Below are positions 1 through 8,627 of a DNA stretch of 56,928 nt, piece by piece (the stretch's first letter is position 1; each line of letters begins with the position of its first letter). The notes beneath the pieces are model-generated. The model worked only from the letters and a program-made list of their open reading frames with translations. It was not told the DNA's origin and made no database searches. A program made the translations under genes and the position numbers. Source of the stretch: an uncultured Lachnospiraceae bacterium (GTDB taxonomy: Bacteria > Bacillota > Clostridia > Lachnospirales > Lachnospiraceae). The stretch lies in contig CAJTPM010000024.1 in the NCBI GenBank assembly GCA_910578085.1, forward strand, positions 1-56,928, read 5' to 3'.

Positions 1-1
1 G

Positions 2-76
2 GCAGTGCAGATACGATATCCGGAATATGCAAGGTATGACCATGATCTGTACGCTATGCTTGGAGGACGGGATTGA
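2..76 (+). CDS. C-terminal fragment of an unknown small protein (enters from left edge)
   Basis: An open frame enters at the window edge and gives about 24 residues ending in YAMLGGRD before a TGA. The stop overlaps the ATG of the recombinase relic (TGATG), an arrangement typical of translationally coupled genes on mobile elements. I do not recognise the protein. The fragment is too short to exclude chance, and the coupling is the only support. Confidence 0.3.
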   Translation, partial: AVQIRYPEYARYDHDLYAMLGGRD

Positions 77-441
77 TGTTAAGAGTCAGGCTTGTGGGAA
101 CAAAGAATGATATTAAGTGGTTCGGAAAGATTTGGCGCTTACAAAAAAACGGTTTTACCAGTATCCGGCATTTTATTGATGATGACGTGGTTGAGGTGGG
201 GCTTTTGAAGCGCACCTTTGATGAATACCATGTGCGTTTTATCGCCGCAAATGACAACCTTGACACCGCAAACGGCTTTGATATTATGTCTATCTTCCGT
301 GACGTGATAAACGAGTGGTACGTTGCCGACACCAGCCGCAAAATCAAAGCTGTTTTCAAGTCGAGAATGGAAAAGGGCTTGCGCTGTTCTGGTAGTGTCT
401 GCTATAGCTACCGCGCTTCCAAAGAAGAAAAAGGCGAGTGA
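76..441 (+). pseudogene. Large serine recombinase, internally deleted relic
   Basis: The 121-residue product resembles parts of the large serine recombinases carried by Clostridial conjugative and mobilizable elements. The stretch NEWYVADTSRKIKAVFKSRM is characteristic of the end of the resolvase domain, and HFIDDD and VRFIAANDNLD match blocks nearer the N terminus. Three things show it is broken. The N-terminal part with the catalytic Ser is absent. About 45 residues normally present between the HFIDDG-like and VGLLK-like blocks are missing. The frame ends at YSYRASKEEKGE, where the family goes on for several hundred residues with the recombinase and zinc-ribbon domains. It is a dead remnant of an integrated element. 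The family call is from remembered motifs. Confidence 0.7.
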
Positions 442-506
442 TCGATTGACAAGGAAGAGCAGCTTTTATAATATGTTTTTTCGGAACAGTAGAAATGAGG
501 AGAGAG

Positions 507-555
507 AGCTGTTGTCTGTGGCCAATACACTGATGATCACAGACGACAGCTTTTT
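507..555 (+). terminator. Hairpin with short U-tract between convergent genes
   Basis: A 14-bp stem (507-520 with 538-551, one G-U pair) with a 17-nt loop is followed by TTTT on the + strand. It sits just past the recombinase relic and before the 3' end of the convergent LysM gene. A T-run is seen on the + strand only. Confidence 0.5.
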
Positions 556-562
556 CCTGAGT

Positions 563-2545
563 TCAACCGTTCGGAATCCGCAGTACCTGCCCGATACTCA
601 GATTATCGCTGCTTAATCCGTTCAGCCTTTTGATGGCATCCACCGTAGTGCCAAATCTTTGCGCCAGCAGCCAGAGGGAATCCCCGGAACGGACGGTATA
701 CTCAAAATACGGAGCAGGCGTCTCTCCGGCGGATGGAATTTTCAGGATCTGCCCGATGCTCAGATTGTCGTCTGGCAAACCGTTTAAGCGGATGATGGCG
801 TCAACTGTCGTACCATATCTCCGGGCCAGAAGCCAGAGCGTATCCCCCGGGCGGACAACATATTCAAAGTAAGATCCATCCGAAGATTCTGCTGTGGGAA
901 TCCGCAGCACCTGCCCGATCTGCAGATCGTCACCGGTCAGGCCGTTCAGCTTTTTGATTGCATCGACAGTAGTGTCAAACCTTTGCGCTAACAGCCAGAG
1001 CGTATCCCCCGGGCGGACAACATATTCTGTAACGCCTGTGCCAGAGTCCGGCGGAATCACATCCTCTGCGCCCAGATAAATTTCATACAGTGCCTGCCAT
1101 GTGAGAGGTCCCACGATACCATCGGGGAAAAGCCCCGCCGTACTTTGGAAGGCGGCGACCGCCTGCCCGGTTTCTATTCCGAAGTTTCCGTCCTGAACCG
1201 GAGCAGGAATGGCAGAATTAAATTCGGCAGCCACATTCAGAAGATACTGCAGCGTAATGACATCCTGGCCGGAGGAACCGAGGCGGAGTATCGAGGAGGG
1301 CGGAAGAGTTCCGATGCCTAGGGAAGTCCCTTCACTGTTGAGCTCGGCAAGCCTGGTCACGGAGGTATACAGGTAAGAAAGTTTATTCCAGGTGGCTTTC
1401 CCGACGATGCCGTCCGCCGCTAGGCTGAAAATGCTCTGGAATTTGGCAACTGCGGCTTTTGTGCTCTCTCCGAATACGCCTGCTTCGTCCGTGATCGCGG
1501 GGATAGCGGGGTAATTGCGTCTGATTCTGCCCAGATAAGTCTGGATTGTCTGTACGTCAAGTCCTGTGCTCCCTGTTCTGAGGGCGGTGCCGGGATAGGA
1601 AGACAGAACCCCGGTAATAATATTTGTTTCTGCGATCTCCACATCCTTCGGGTAATAGGAACGCAGGATCTGCAGAGGAGTTAAGCCCTGATTTGCCAAT
1701 GTGACCGTCCCCCACTGGGATAAGCCAGGACAGGTTGCGGTGGTTCCATTGCAGAAAGATGTAAAGTAAGGAGCATTTTGTCCCTGCCTGCGCACATATT
1801 CATTAAAGATCTGATCCACGATAAGGCTGATGGATTCGTAGATGTTCCGCCCGTTAATAAAATATTGGTCGTAGGCGGTATTGTTTGTTATGTCAAAGCT
1901 GTAGCCCCGGCTTCTGTACCACTCGGTGTAGATCCGATTCAGCGCAAAAGTGATAATGGCATAGATATTTGCCCGCATGGCCGCACCCGGCCATGTGGGG
2001 TAAATTTCGCTGCTGGCCACATTCTTTACATAATCGGGGAAGGATACCCGGACATTGGATGCAGCGCTGCCGGGAGCTCCAAGATGCACCGTGATGGGAT
2101 TTGGGATGACCACCTGGCGGAGTACCTGCGGATCCGTATCGGGCATCTCCTGATAACGCCTGCCGGACATGGAGACGGCTGGCGGACCGATCTGGATCTC
2201 CGTCACCTCCGGAACGCGCTGCGACTGCCGCATCGGAACGAATTCAATGGGCTGAATGGCGGTCTCGCCCTCCAGGATCGGAATGCCGTCAATGTGGACC
2301 GTATTAAAACCGTTTGCAAAGGCAAGTACGTGATAGCTGATATAGGGCGTCCCCTGATAGTTCGGATCCAGGGAGAGAGACCGATCCAGCGTTTCCAGAG
2401 AAACTTTCTTCGTCTCTCCGCTTTCATCCGTTATCAGATGATAAATACTTTTCTCCTGACCATCCAGTACCCAGATCTGCGCTCCGCTAAGCGGAAGCGC
2501 GTCGTGAGCTGTCCGTGCCTGTATCAACAAATAACCGATAGCCAT
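563..2545 (-). CDS. SpoIID-like, peptidoglycan-binding and triple-LysM protein
   Basis: 660 residues. Residues ~1-150 form an N-terminal region with no recognised family. A central ~160-300 region resembles the SpoIID / amidase-enhancer fold (AMRANIYAIITFALNRIY, then GTTATCPGLSQWG). Two PG_binding_1 repeats follow (FGESTKAAVAKFQ and FGIETGQAVAAFQ, each with DGIVG). Three LysM modules of about 45 residues end the protein, each with YxVRxGDxLWLLAxRxxTTVDAI. No signal peptide is visible, so it may be a cytosol-made spore-coat or cortex protein or exported in another way; this is inference. The start is ATG at 2545, preceded on the - strand by GGAGG about 13 nt upstream. It is monocistronic and convergent with the recombinase relic. 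A role in cell wall or spore envelope assembly is likely; the exact activity is unknown. Confidence 0.85.
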   Translation of the reverse strand: MAIGYLLIQARTAHDALPLSGAQIWVLDGQEKSIYHLITDESGETKKVSLETLDRSLSLDPNYQGTPYISYHVLAFANGFNTVHIDGIPILEGETAIQPIEFVPMRQSQRVPEVTEIQIGPPAVSMSGRRYQEMPDTDPQVLRQVVIPNPITVHLGAPGSAASNVRVSFPDYVKNVASSEIYPTWPGAAMRANIYAIITFALNRIYTEWYRSRGYSFDITNNTAYDQYFINGRNIYESISLIVDQIFNEYVRRQGQNAPYFTSFCNGTTATCPGLSQWGTVTLANQGLTPLQILRSYYPKDVEIAETNIITGVLSSYPGTALRTGSTGLDVQTIQTYLGRIRRNYPAIPAITDEAGVFGESTKAAVAKFQSIFSLAADGIVGKATWNKLSYLYTSVTRLAELNSEGTSLGIGTLPPSSILRLGSSGQDVITLQYLLNVAAEFNSAIPAPVQDGNFGIETGQAVAAFQSTAGLFPDGIVGPLTWQALYEIYLGAEDVIPPDSGTGVTEYVVRPGDTLWLLAQRFDTTVDAIKKLNGLTGDDLQIGQVLRIPTAESSDGSYFEYVVRPGDTLWLLARRYGTTVDAIIRLNGLPDDNLSIGQILKIPSAGETPAPYFEYTVRSGDSLWLLAQRFGTTVDAIKRLNGLSSDNLSIGQVLRIPNG

Positions 2546-2736
2546 AAATAATAAATTCCTCCTTCAAAGCACTTTGGGAACTGTTCTTTGAGCAAATTTT
2601 TGCATCTTATCATTTTACTGTCGCAGAATTCAGTGTACAGTTCCTTTAAAATATAGATATGAAAGACAGACAATTATGGTTCCTTTATTTCCGCAATAAT
2701 GAAAAGTTCCGAAACCCACAGAGACCGTGAAAAAGT

Positions 2737-2832
2737 ACCAGTGTTTTTTGTTATGGGACGCGGAACAATCTTCTTAGAGTATAATTTTAACTGGCAACAA
2801 TAACGTGGAAGAAACATAACAAAAACACTGGT
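2737..2832. repeat. Near-perfect inverted repeat flanking 60 bp, upstream of tig
   Basis: The arms are 2737-2755 (ACCAGTGTTTTTTGTTATG) and 2815-2832 (CATAACAAAAACACTGGT), complementary apart from one extra T. Partial matching continues outward through the flanking TA and A-rich bases. The repeat lies in the 424-bp gap between the divergent LysM gene and tig, just upstream of the tig -10 box. It could be a MITE-like remnant or a regulatory dyad. The rest of the gap holds the tig promoter and leader element; nothing else was recognised. Confidence 0.6.
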
Positions 2833-2848
2833 ATTTTGAAAAAAACTA

Positions 2849-2857
2849 TGCTATAAT
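2849..2857 (+). promoter_or_regulatory. Extended -10 promoter of tig
   Basis: TGC followed by the perfect -10 hexamer TATAAT (2852-2857). No good -35 is seen at 16-18 bp, as expected for an extended -10 promoter. Transcription should start near 2864, giving a leader of about 105 nt. Confidence 0.6.
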
Positions 2858-2918
2858 TGCAAAATAGCTGTGCGCATGGGCAAACTCGGCACGGCAGTGA
2901 GAATGAGGTGACAGGATA

Positions 2919-2940
2919 GGCCAATGGCTGAACTGTTACA
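2919..2940 (+). repeat. Short leader element, copy A (mini-hairpin plus TGAACTGTTA)
   Basis: GCC, three loop bases, GGC, then TGAACTGTTACA in the tig leader. Two similar copies lie at 14775-14797 and 20988-21010, each in a region just upstream of a coding sequence. Function unknown. Confidence 0.4.
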
Positions 2941-2969
2941 GAATGAGAGGAAAATAGGAGAACAGGAGA

Positions 2970-4280
2970 ATGAGCGTACAGGTAGAAAAGCTGGAAAAAG
3001 GTATGGCAAAGCTGACCATCGAGGTGTCGGCGGAAGAGTTTGAGAAGGCTGTGAATACAGTTTACCAGAAACAGAGAAACAGAATTCAGATCCCGGGCTT
3101 CAGAAAAGGGAAAGCTCCCCGGAAGATGATTGAAAATATGTATGGTGCAGGGATATTCTACGAAGATGCGGCGAATGAGATCATTCCGGATGCCTATGAG
3201 AAGGCATACGATGAATGCGGGGAGGAGATCACCTCAAGCCCCGAGATAGATGTGGAACAGATCGAGAGTGGAAAGCCCTTTATTTTTACGGCAGTTGTGG
3301 CGTTAAAGCCGGAAGTAAAGCTTGGTGAATATAAAGGTGTTGCGATCGACAACTTTTCTGCGGAAGTGACAGAGGAAGAAGTAAACGCGGAGATCGACAG
3401 AGAGAGAGACAACAGCGCAAGAATGGTGTCCGTGGAAGACAGACCGGTGCAGGACGGCGATATGACGGAACTGGATTTCGAGGGCTTTGTGGACGGCGAG
3501 GCCTTCGAGGGCGGCAAAGGCGAGAATTATCCTCTGACCATTGGTTCCGGCGCATTTATCCCAGGCTTTGAGGAACAGCTGATCGGTGCGGAACTGAATA
3601 AGGAAGTGGAAGTAAACGTAACCTTCCCGGAAGATTACAACGCAGAACATCTGGCAGGGAAGGACGCGGTCTTTAAATGTACCGTAAAAGAGATCAAGGT
3701 AAAGGAACTGCCGGAACTTGACGACGAGTTTGCATCGGAAGTTTCCGAGTACGATACGCTGGAAGAATACAGAGCCAACGTCAGAAAAGGCCTGGAAGAG
3801 AGAAAAGCAAAACAGATGAAGGACGAGAAGGAAGATGCAGCCATCGCGGCTGTGGTGGAGCATGCCGAGATGGAGATTCCCGATGCAATGCTCGCCACGG
3901 AACAGCGTCAGATGCTGGATCAGTTTGCTCAGAGAATTACAATGCAGGGGATGCAGATGGAGCAGTATATGCAGATGACCGGTAACACCAGGGAGATGAT
4001 GCTTGAACAGTTAAAGCCCCAGGCAGAAAGAAAGATCAAGTCCAGACTGTGTATGGAAGCCGTTGCGAAGGCGGAGAACATTACCGTCTCTGAGGAAGAC
4101 TATGAAGAAGAGATGAAAGTGATGGCGGACGCCTACCAGATCGAGGTGGACAAGGTCAAAGAGATGCTGGGCGAGAAGGAAAAGAAATCCGTTATGGAGG
4201 ACATTGCAGTGCGCAAGGCCATTGAATTTGTGGCAGAAAACGCTGTAGTAAAAGAAAAAGAAGAGAAAACAGAAGAATAA
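2970..4280 (+). CDS. tig: Trigger factor, ribosome-associated chaperone and peptidyl-prolyl isomerase
   Basis: 436 residues, the usual family length. The N-terminal ribosome-binding domain carries the signature GFRKGKAPR near residues 44-52, which docks on ribosomal protein L23. A FKBP-type isomerase domain follows (~155-245, with QDGDMTELDFEGFVDG). The C-terminal arm is helical, charged and Met-rich, and ends in Lys/Glu-rich sequence. It binds nascent chains leaving the ribosome. The start is ATG at 2970, preceded by GGAGAACAGGAG. It heads the conserved order tig-clpP-clpX-ysxC, but a strong terminator separates it from clpP, so it is probably transcribed mostly alone. Confidence 0.97.
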   Translation: MSVQVEKLEKGMAKLTIEVSAEEFEKAVNTVYQKQRNRIQIPGFRKGKAPRKMIENMYGAGIFYEDAANEIIPDAYEKAYDECGEEITSSPEIDVEQIESGKPFIFTAVVALKPEVKLGEYKGVAIDNFSAEVTEEEVNAEIDRERDNSARMVSVEDRPVQDGDMTELDFEGFVDGEAFEGGKGENYPLTIGSGAFIPGFEEQLIGAELNKEVEVNVTFPEDYNAEHLAGKDAVFKCTVKEIKVKELPELDDEFASEVSEYDTLEEYRANVRKGLEERKAKQMKDEKEDAAIAAVVEHAEMEIPDAMLATEQRQMLDQFAQRITMQGMQMEQYMQMTGNTREMMLEQLKPQAERKIKSRLCMEAVAKAENITVSEEDYEEEMKVMADAYQIEVDKVKEMLGEKEKKSVMEDIAVRKAIEFVAENAVVKEKEEKTEE

Positions 4281-4290
4281 AACATAACAC

Positions 4291-4335
4291 AATGCTATAA
4301 AATTTGAAGAGTCGGATTTTATAGCATTGGTTTTG
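4291..4335 (+). terminator. Rho-independent terminator after tig
   Basis: A perfect 13-bp stem, AATGCTATAAAAT (4291-4303) with ATTTTATAGCATT (4316-4328), encloses a 12-nt loop and is followed by GGTTTTG. Confidence 0.8.
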
Positions 4336-4399
4336 TCAGGACAAGTATAAAAAAAAGTTGAAATTTTTCTAAAAAAATGGAAAAGAAGGGAAGTATATC

Positions 4400-5020
4400 A
4401 TGATAAAAAATTATTTGACGCCGTATGTTATTGAACAGACAAATCAGGGTGAGCGTTCTTATGATATTTATTCGAGACTACTGGCAGAGAGAATTATCTT
4501 TCTGGTAGGAGAGGTGGACGACTCCATGGCGGCGTCCATCACGGCACAGCTTTTATACCTGGAGGCGATGGATACGGAGAAGGATATCCAGATCTACATC
4601 AACAGCCCGGGCGGTTCCGTATCTGCGGGGCTTGCGATCTATGATACGATGCAGTACATTAAATGTGATGTATCCACAAACTGTATCGGTCTGGCGGCGA
4701 GCATGGGATCCTTCCTTCTGGCTGGCGGCACAAAGGGAAAACGGTTTGCACTGCCAAACGCCGAAGTGATGATCCATCAGGTGCTGGGCGGAGCCCAGGG
4801 GCAGGCGACGGATGTGGAGATCACCACAAAGCATCTGCTTCGTACCAAGGAAAAATTAAACCGGATGCTTGCGGAAAATACCGGCAGGGATTACGAGGTG
4901 ATCTGCGCTGCCACAGAGCGTGACAACTGGATGAGCGCGGAGGAAGCGTTGAAATTCGGAATTATTGATAAAGTAATGACAAACCGCGAAAAAGAGACTG
5001 AAGATTCTGAGAAGGACTGA
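4400..5020 (+). CDS. clpP: ATP-dependent Clp protease, proteolytic subunit
   Basis: 206 residues, typical for ClpP. The catalytic triad is visible: Ser101 in AASMGSF, His126 in VMIHQ and Asp175 in TERDNW, with the usual spacing. The oligomer-contact block YINSPGGSV is present. It forms the tetradecameric serine protease chamber fed by ClpX, encoded next, and by other Clp ATPases. The start is ATG at 4400 after GAAGGGAAG. No propeptide beyond a few residues. The stop is 38 nt before clpX, so the two are almost certainly co-transcribed. The block just before the catalytic Asp reads CAATE where many homologues have an acidic ERDTD-like stretch; the triad itself is intact. Confidence 0.97.
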   Translation: MIKNYLTPYVIEQTNQGERSYDIYSRLLAERIIFLVGEVDDSMAASITAQLLYLEAMDTEKDIQIYINSPGGSVSAGLAIYDTMQYIKCDVSTNCIGLAASMGSFLLAGGTKGKRFALPNAEVMIHQVLGGAQGQATDVEITTKHLLRTKEKLNRMLAENTGRDYEVICAATERDNWMSAEEALKFGIIDKVMTNREKETEDSEKD

Positions 5021-5058
5021 GCAGAGTTTCAGACAGGCGGGAAAGGAATCATTGGTAA

Positions 5059-6318
5059 ATGACGGGAAAAAATAACGAGAACAAAGTAAGGTGCTCTTTC
5101 TGCGGTAAGCCCCAGGATCAGGTGCGGAAGCTGATTGCCGGACCAAACGGTATCTATATCTGTGATGAGTGCGTGGATATCTGTACGGATATTATCGAGG
5201 AGGAGTACGAGGATGAGCCGGCACAGGAGACCATGGAGATCAACCTCTTAAAGCCGGTGGAGATCAAGGAATTTCTGGATGAGTATGTGATCGGACAGGA
5301 AGAGGCAAAAAAGGTACTGGCAGTGTCGGTATATAATCACTATAAGCGGGTGCTGGCGGAACAGGGACCGGATGATGTGGAGCTGCAGAAGAGCAACATT
5401 ATCATTGTGGGTCCCACCGGTTCCGGTAAAACCTATCTGGCTCAGACGCTGGCAAAGATCATCAATGTGCCTTTTGCCATTGCAGATGCGACAACGCTGA
5501 CGGAAGCCGGGTATGTGGGCGAGGATGTGGAAAATATCCTGCTCAAGCTGATCCAGGCCGCTGATTATGATGTGGAGCGGGCACAGTACGGCATCATCTA
5601 TATCGACGAGATCGATAAGATCACGAAGAAAGGTGAGAATGTTTCGATCACCAGGGATGTATCCGGAGAGGGTGTGCAGCAGGCGCTTCTTAAGATCATC
5701 GAGGGAACGGAGGCCAGCGTACCGCCCCAGGGCGGCAGAAAGCATCCCCATCAGGAGCTGATTCAGATTGATACAACAAATATTCTGTTTATCTGCGGCG
5801 GCGCATTTGACGGGCTGGAGAAGATCATAGAGACAAGACTGGACAGAAAGTCCATCGGTTTCGGTGCGGAAGTGGCCGGTAAGAAAAGTATTTACGGCAA
5901 GGATTCGCTGCTTAAGGAATCCTCGCCTCAGGATCTTGTAAAATTCGGGCTGATCCCGGAGTTTGTGGGTCGTATGCCCATCAATGTGGCGTTGGAAGGG
6001 CTGGATGAGGCGGCTCTTGTCAGAATTCTGAAAGAACCGAAAAACGCGCTGATCAGGCAGTATCAGAGATTATTTGACCTGGACAGTGTGAAGCTGACCT
6101 TTGAGGAGGAGGCGGTGGAGACCATCGCAAAGATGGCGATGGAGAGAAAGACCGGCGCCAGAGGCCTGCGCTCTATTATGGAGCAGGCGATGATGGATGT
6201 GATGTACCGGATCCCTTCGGATGATACCATTGGGGAGTGCGTGATCACAAAAGCCGCGGTGGAAGGAAAGAGCGGTCCGTTGGTGATTCATAGAGGAGGC
6301 CTGAGAGAGGCGAACTGA
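5059..6318 (+). CDS. clpX: ClpX unfoldase, ATP-binding subunit of Clp protease
   Basis: 419 residues, normal length. The N-terminal zinc-binding dimerisation domain has Cys12, Cys15, Cys35 and Cys38 (CSFC...CDEC). An AAA+ module follows with Walker A GPTGSGKT (~118-125) and Walker B IIYIDEIDK (~180), the pore loop GYVGEDVE, and the ClpP-docking IGF-type loop in KSIGFGAEV. It unfolds tagged substrates and threads them into ClpP. The start is ATG at 5059 after GGGAAAGG. In many Firmicutes lon genes follow clpX; here the next gene is ysxC after a 219-bp gap in which nothing else was recognised. Confidence 0.97.
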   Translation: MTGKNNENKVRCSFCGKPQDQVRKLIAGPNGIYICDECVDICTDIIEEEYEDEPAQETMEINLLKPVEIKEFLDEYVIGQEEAKKVLAVSVYNHYKRVLAEQGPDDVELQKSNIIIVGPTGSGKTYLAQTLAKIINVPFAIADATTLTEAGYVGEDVENILLKLIQAADYDVERAQYGIIYIDEIDKITKKGENVSITRDVSGEGVQQALLKIIEGTEASVPPQGGRKHPHQELIQIDTTNILFICGGAFDGLEKIIETRLDRKSIGFGAEVAGKKSIYGKDSLLKESSPQDLVKFGLIPEFVGRMPINVALEGLDEAALVRILKEPKNALIRQYQRLFDLDSVKLTFEEEAVETIAKMAMERKTGARGLRSIMEQAMMDVMYRIPSDDTIGECVITKAAVEGKSGPLVIHRGGLREAN

Positions 6319-6537
6319 GAAAATGCAGGGGCATAGTAACAGATCCCGCCAGATGGCCGGGCAGTTACAGCGCACGATAAATGTCCGAGGGAGAGCAGCT
6401 GTGTCGGGGGATATGGCGCAGATGCGGATCAGAATAAGAGGGGGCGGTCAGGAATGAGGGCGGTCCCTTTTTGCGTTATTGGGGGAGGACGACAGATCAT
6501 CCGGCGAAATAAGAAACGTAAGGAAAGAGGGCGCAAA

Positions 6538-7227
6538 ATGGTTATTAAAACGGTAGAGCTGGAGACCGTGTGTGGGATTACCAGCACGTTTCCAAAAAAT
6601 ACGAAGATGGAGGTCGCTTTCGCCGGGAAGAGCAACGTGGGAAAATCTTCTCTGATCAATGCGATCATGAACAGGAAGTCTCTGGCGCGGACAAGTTCCC
6701 AGCCGGGGAAGACGCAGACCATCAATTATTACAATGTGAACGATGATTTTTATCTGGTGGATCTGCCGGGGTACGGTTATGCCAATGCTAATGTTTCAGT
6801 AAAGGAAAAATGGGGAAAGATGATAGAGAGATATCTCCACACGTCCGAGATGCTGTACGCGGTGTTTCTGCTGATCGATATCCGGCATGAGCCTGGAAAA
6901 AATGACAGGCAGATGTATGAGTGGATGACGGCTCAGGGATATTTTCCGATTATTATCGCGACAAAGATGGATAAGTTAAAACGCAGCCAGATCGAAAAGC
7001 ATGTAAAGATGATACGGGAAGGACTGGACGCGCCGCAGGAGACCATTGTCATCCCTTTTTCCGCCATGACAAAGCAGGGGCGGGAAGAGATCTATGCGCT
7101 GTTAGATGATATGCTTAAATCCTTTGCGGAGGACGAGCCGTTGGAAACGCAGCCGGCTTCGGGGGAGGTATGGCCGGATGTACCGTCGATCTCCGCAGAA
7201 AACAGAGCGGATCTGTCAGACCGATAA
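6538..7227 (+). CDS. ysxC: Ribosome-biogenesis GTPase YsxC/EngB
   Basis: 229 residues from the chosen ATG at 6538. The open frame runs further upstream to 6454, but that extension lacks family sequence, while 6538 is preceded by GGAAAGAGGG and begins MVIKTVELE, like the family. GTPase motifs: G1 GKSNVGKSS, G2 region TSSQPGKTQTINYY, G3 DLPGYG, G4 TKMDK, G5 SAM. It acts in late assembly of the 50S subunit. The family is near 200 residues; the last ~30 here (from about EDEPLETQ) are an acidic, probably disordered tail. It follows clpX as in many Firmicutes, without an intervening lon. Confidence 0.95.
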   Translation: MVIKTVELETVCGITSTFPKNTKMEVAFAGKSNVGKSSLINAIMNRKSLARTSSQPGKTQTINYYNVNDDFYLVDLPGYGYANANVSVKEKWGKMIERYLHTSEMLYAVFLLIDIRHEPGKNDRQMYEWMTAQGYFPIIIATKMDKLKRSQIEKHVKMIREGLDAPQETIVIPFSAMTKQGREEIYALLDDMLKSFAEDEPLETQPASGEVWPDVPSISAENRADLSDR

Positions 7228-7292
7228 ACGGCATCAGGGGAGAACGAAACTGCTGTAGTACGAGGAAATGACACGGAGTAGGAGAGGATATT

Positions 7293-8489
7293 ATGAAACA
7301 GGAAACAAAAGCTTACTGGAAAGCGTTGACAAATATTGTACTGGCGCTTATCGGCATGGTCTTACTGATCACGGTACTGCCCAGAATGCTTTCATTTTTT
7401 ATGCCCTTTGTGGTGGCCTGGATTATCGCTCTGATTGCAAGCCCGATGGTGAAATTCCTGGAGGAAAAGTTAAAGATCAAAAGAAAGGCGGGAACAGCCT
7501 GTGTGATCATTGCGGTTATCGCACTGATTGTACTGATCGGCTACGGGATAGCAGCGTTTCTGATCGATCAGATCCAGGGGCTGATGCATGATCTGCCGGA
7601 AATGTGGGAGGCGCTGCAGCTTCAGACCCGGGAGATCGGACACAGCTTTTCAAAATTATTTGCATCCCTGCCGAAGGATGTCCAGGAGGGATGGAGCTAT
7701 TTCTTTGAAAACGTGGAAGAATTTCTGGGCGAAACGATAGCCGGTTTTGGCAGTCCTTCCATGTCCTGGCTGGGAAATGTGGCAAAGCAGCTGCCGAATC
7801 TGTTTGTGGCCATTATTATGTGCATGGTGGCTGCTTTTGCTTTCACGGCGGAACGCACCAACATGCGGAATTTTGTGCAGGATTATATGCCGGAGGGCAT
7901 AAAAAAATACTGGGAAATGATCCAGATCAGTCTTTCCAGCGCAGTGGGCGGCTATCTGAAAGCACAGCTTAAGATAGAGTTCTGGATCTATCTGATCCTG
8001 ACGGCAGGACTGTTTATTCTGCGGATAGACTATGCGCCGGTGCTGGCGATCTTTATTGCCGTGCTGGATTTCCTGCCGGTGTTCGGGACAGGGACGATCC
8101 TGTGGCCCTGGATCGTGTTTGAGGTGTTAAACGGCGATTATAAGCTGGCAGTGGGGCTGGGCGTTATCTGGGGTATCTCCCAGATCGTGCGGCAGGTGAT
8201 CCAGCCAAAGATCATGGGGGATTCCATGGGACTGCACACGCTGCCCACCGTGTTTTTGCTGTATATCGGATATAAAGTATCGGGGATCTTTGGCATGATC
8301 GTGGCAGTGCCCATTGGGATCATTTTTATGAATATGTACCAGGCCGGGGTATTCGATACGATCGTCAACAGTTTTCGGATCCTGGCAGCAGGGCTTACCA
8401 GGTTCAGGCACCTGACAAAGGAGGATATCCGGCTGGCGTATCATGATAAAGAGGAAGAAGATACGGTTCATGACTCAGAAGTGCGTTAA
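7293..8489 (+). CDS. AI-2E transporter family (PerM/YtvI-like) membrane protein
   Basis: 398 residues with about eight membrane segments. The family pattern is clear: a pair of N-terminal helices (NIVLALIGMVLLITVLP), a long amphipathic extracytoplasmic stretch (~80-165), and a C-terminal core with DFLPVFGTGTILWPW and the RQVIQPKIMGDSMGLHTLPT block. Members have been proposed as exporters of AI-2 or other small solutes, or as Na+/H+ antiporters, so the substrate cannot be assigned. The start is ATG at 7293 after GGAGAGG. It may be co-transcribed with ysxC, 65 nt upstream. Confidence 0.85.
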   Translation: MKQETKAYWKALTNIVLALIGMVLLITVLPRMLSFFMPFVVAWIIALIASPMVKFLEEKLKIKRKAGTACVIIAVIALIVLIGYGIAAFLIDQIQGLMHDLPEMWEALQLQTREIGHSFSKLFASLPKDVQEGWSYFFENVEEFLGETIAGFGSPSMSWLGNVAKQLPNLFVAIIMCMVAAFAFTAERTNMRNFVQDYMPEGIKKYWEMIQISLSSAVGGYLKAQLKIEFWIYLILTAGLFILRIDYAPVLAIFIAVLDFLPVFGTGTILWPWIVFEVLNGDYKLAVGLGVIWGISQIVRQVIQPKIMGDSMGLHTLPTVFLLYIGYKVSGIFGMIVAVPIGIIFMNMYQAGVFDTIVNSFRILAAGLTRFRHLTKEDIRLAYHDKEEEDTVHDSEVR

Positions 8490-8561
8490 ACTGTGCATTT
8501 TGTGAGAATATGGTGCAGTAACGTACCATTATAGGAGTTTTACAAAGTGAAAAATGTGCTC

Positions 8562-8590
8562 TTGAAAGAAGAACCGTAACGTGATATTAT
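8562..8590 (+). promoter_or_regulatory. Sigma-A-type promoter of malQ
   Basis: TTGAAA (8562-8567), a 17-bp spacer and TATTAT (8585-8590), followed 37 bp later by the malQ start. Confidence 0.65.
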
Positions 8591-8627
8591 CAAGTACAAT
8601 CAAGTAGAGAAAGAAGGAACTGTATCA

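Noticed and set aside
323..616. 97-codon + frame overlapping the recombinase relic
   Set aside because: It overlaps the recombinase frame and then the 3' end of the convergent gene, with no recognisable protein features.
1778..2551. 257-codon open frame on the + strand opposite the LysM/SpoIID-like gene
   Set aside because: The - strand frame has clear domains across the same bases; the + frame shows no family sequence and no ribosome site.
4913..4930. Loss of the catalytic Asp in ClpP
   Set aside because: On alignment the catalytic residue is the Asp in ERDN, which is present at 175; only the preceding non-catalytic block differs.
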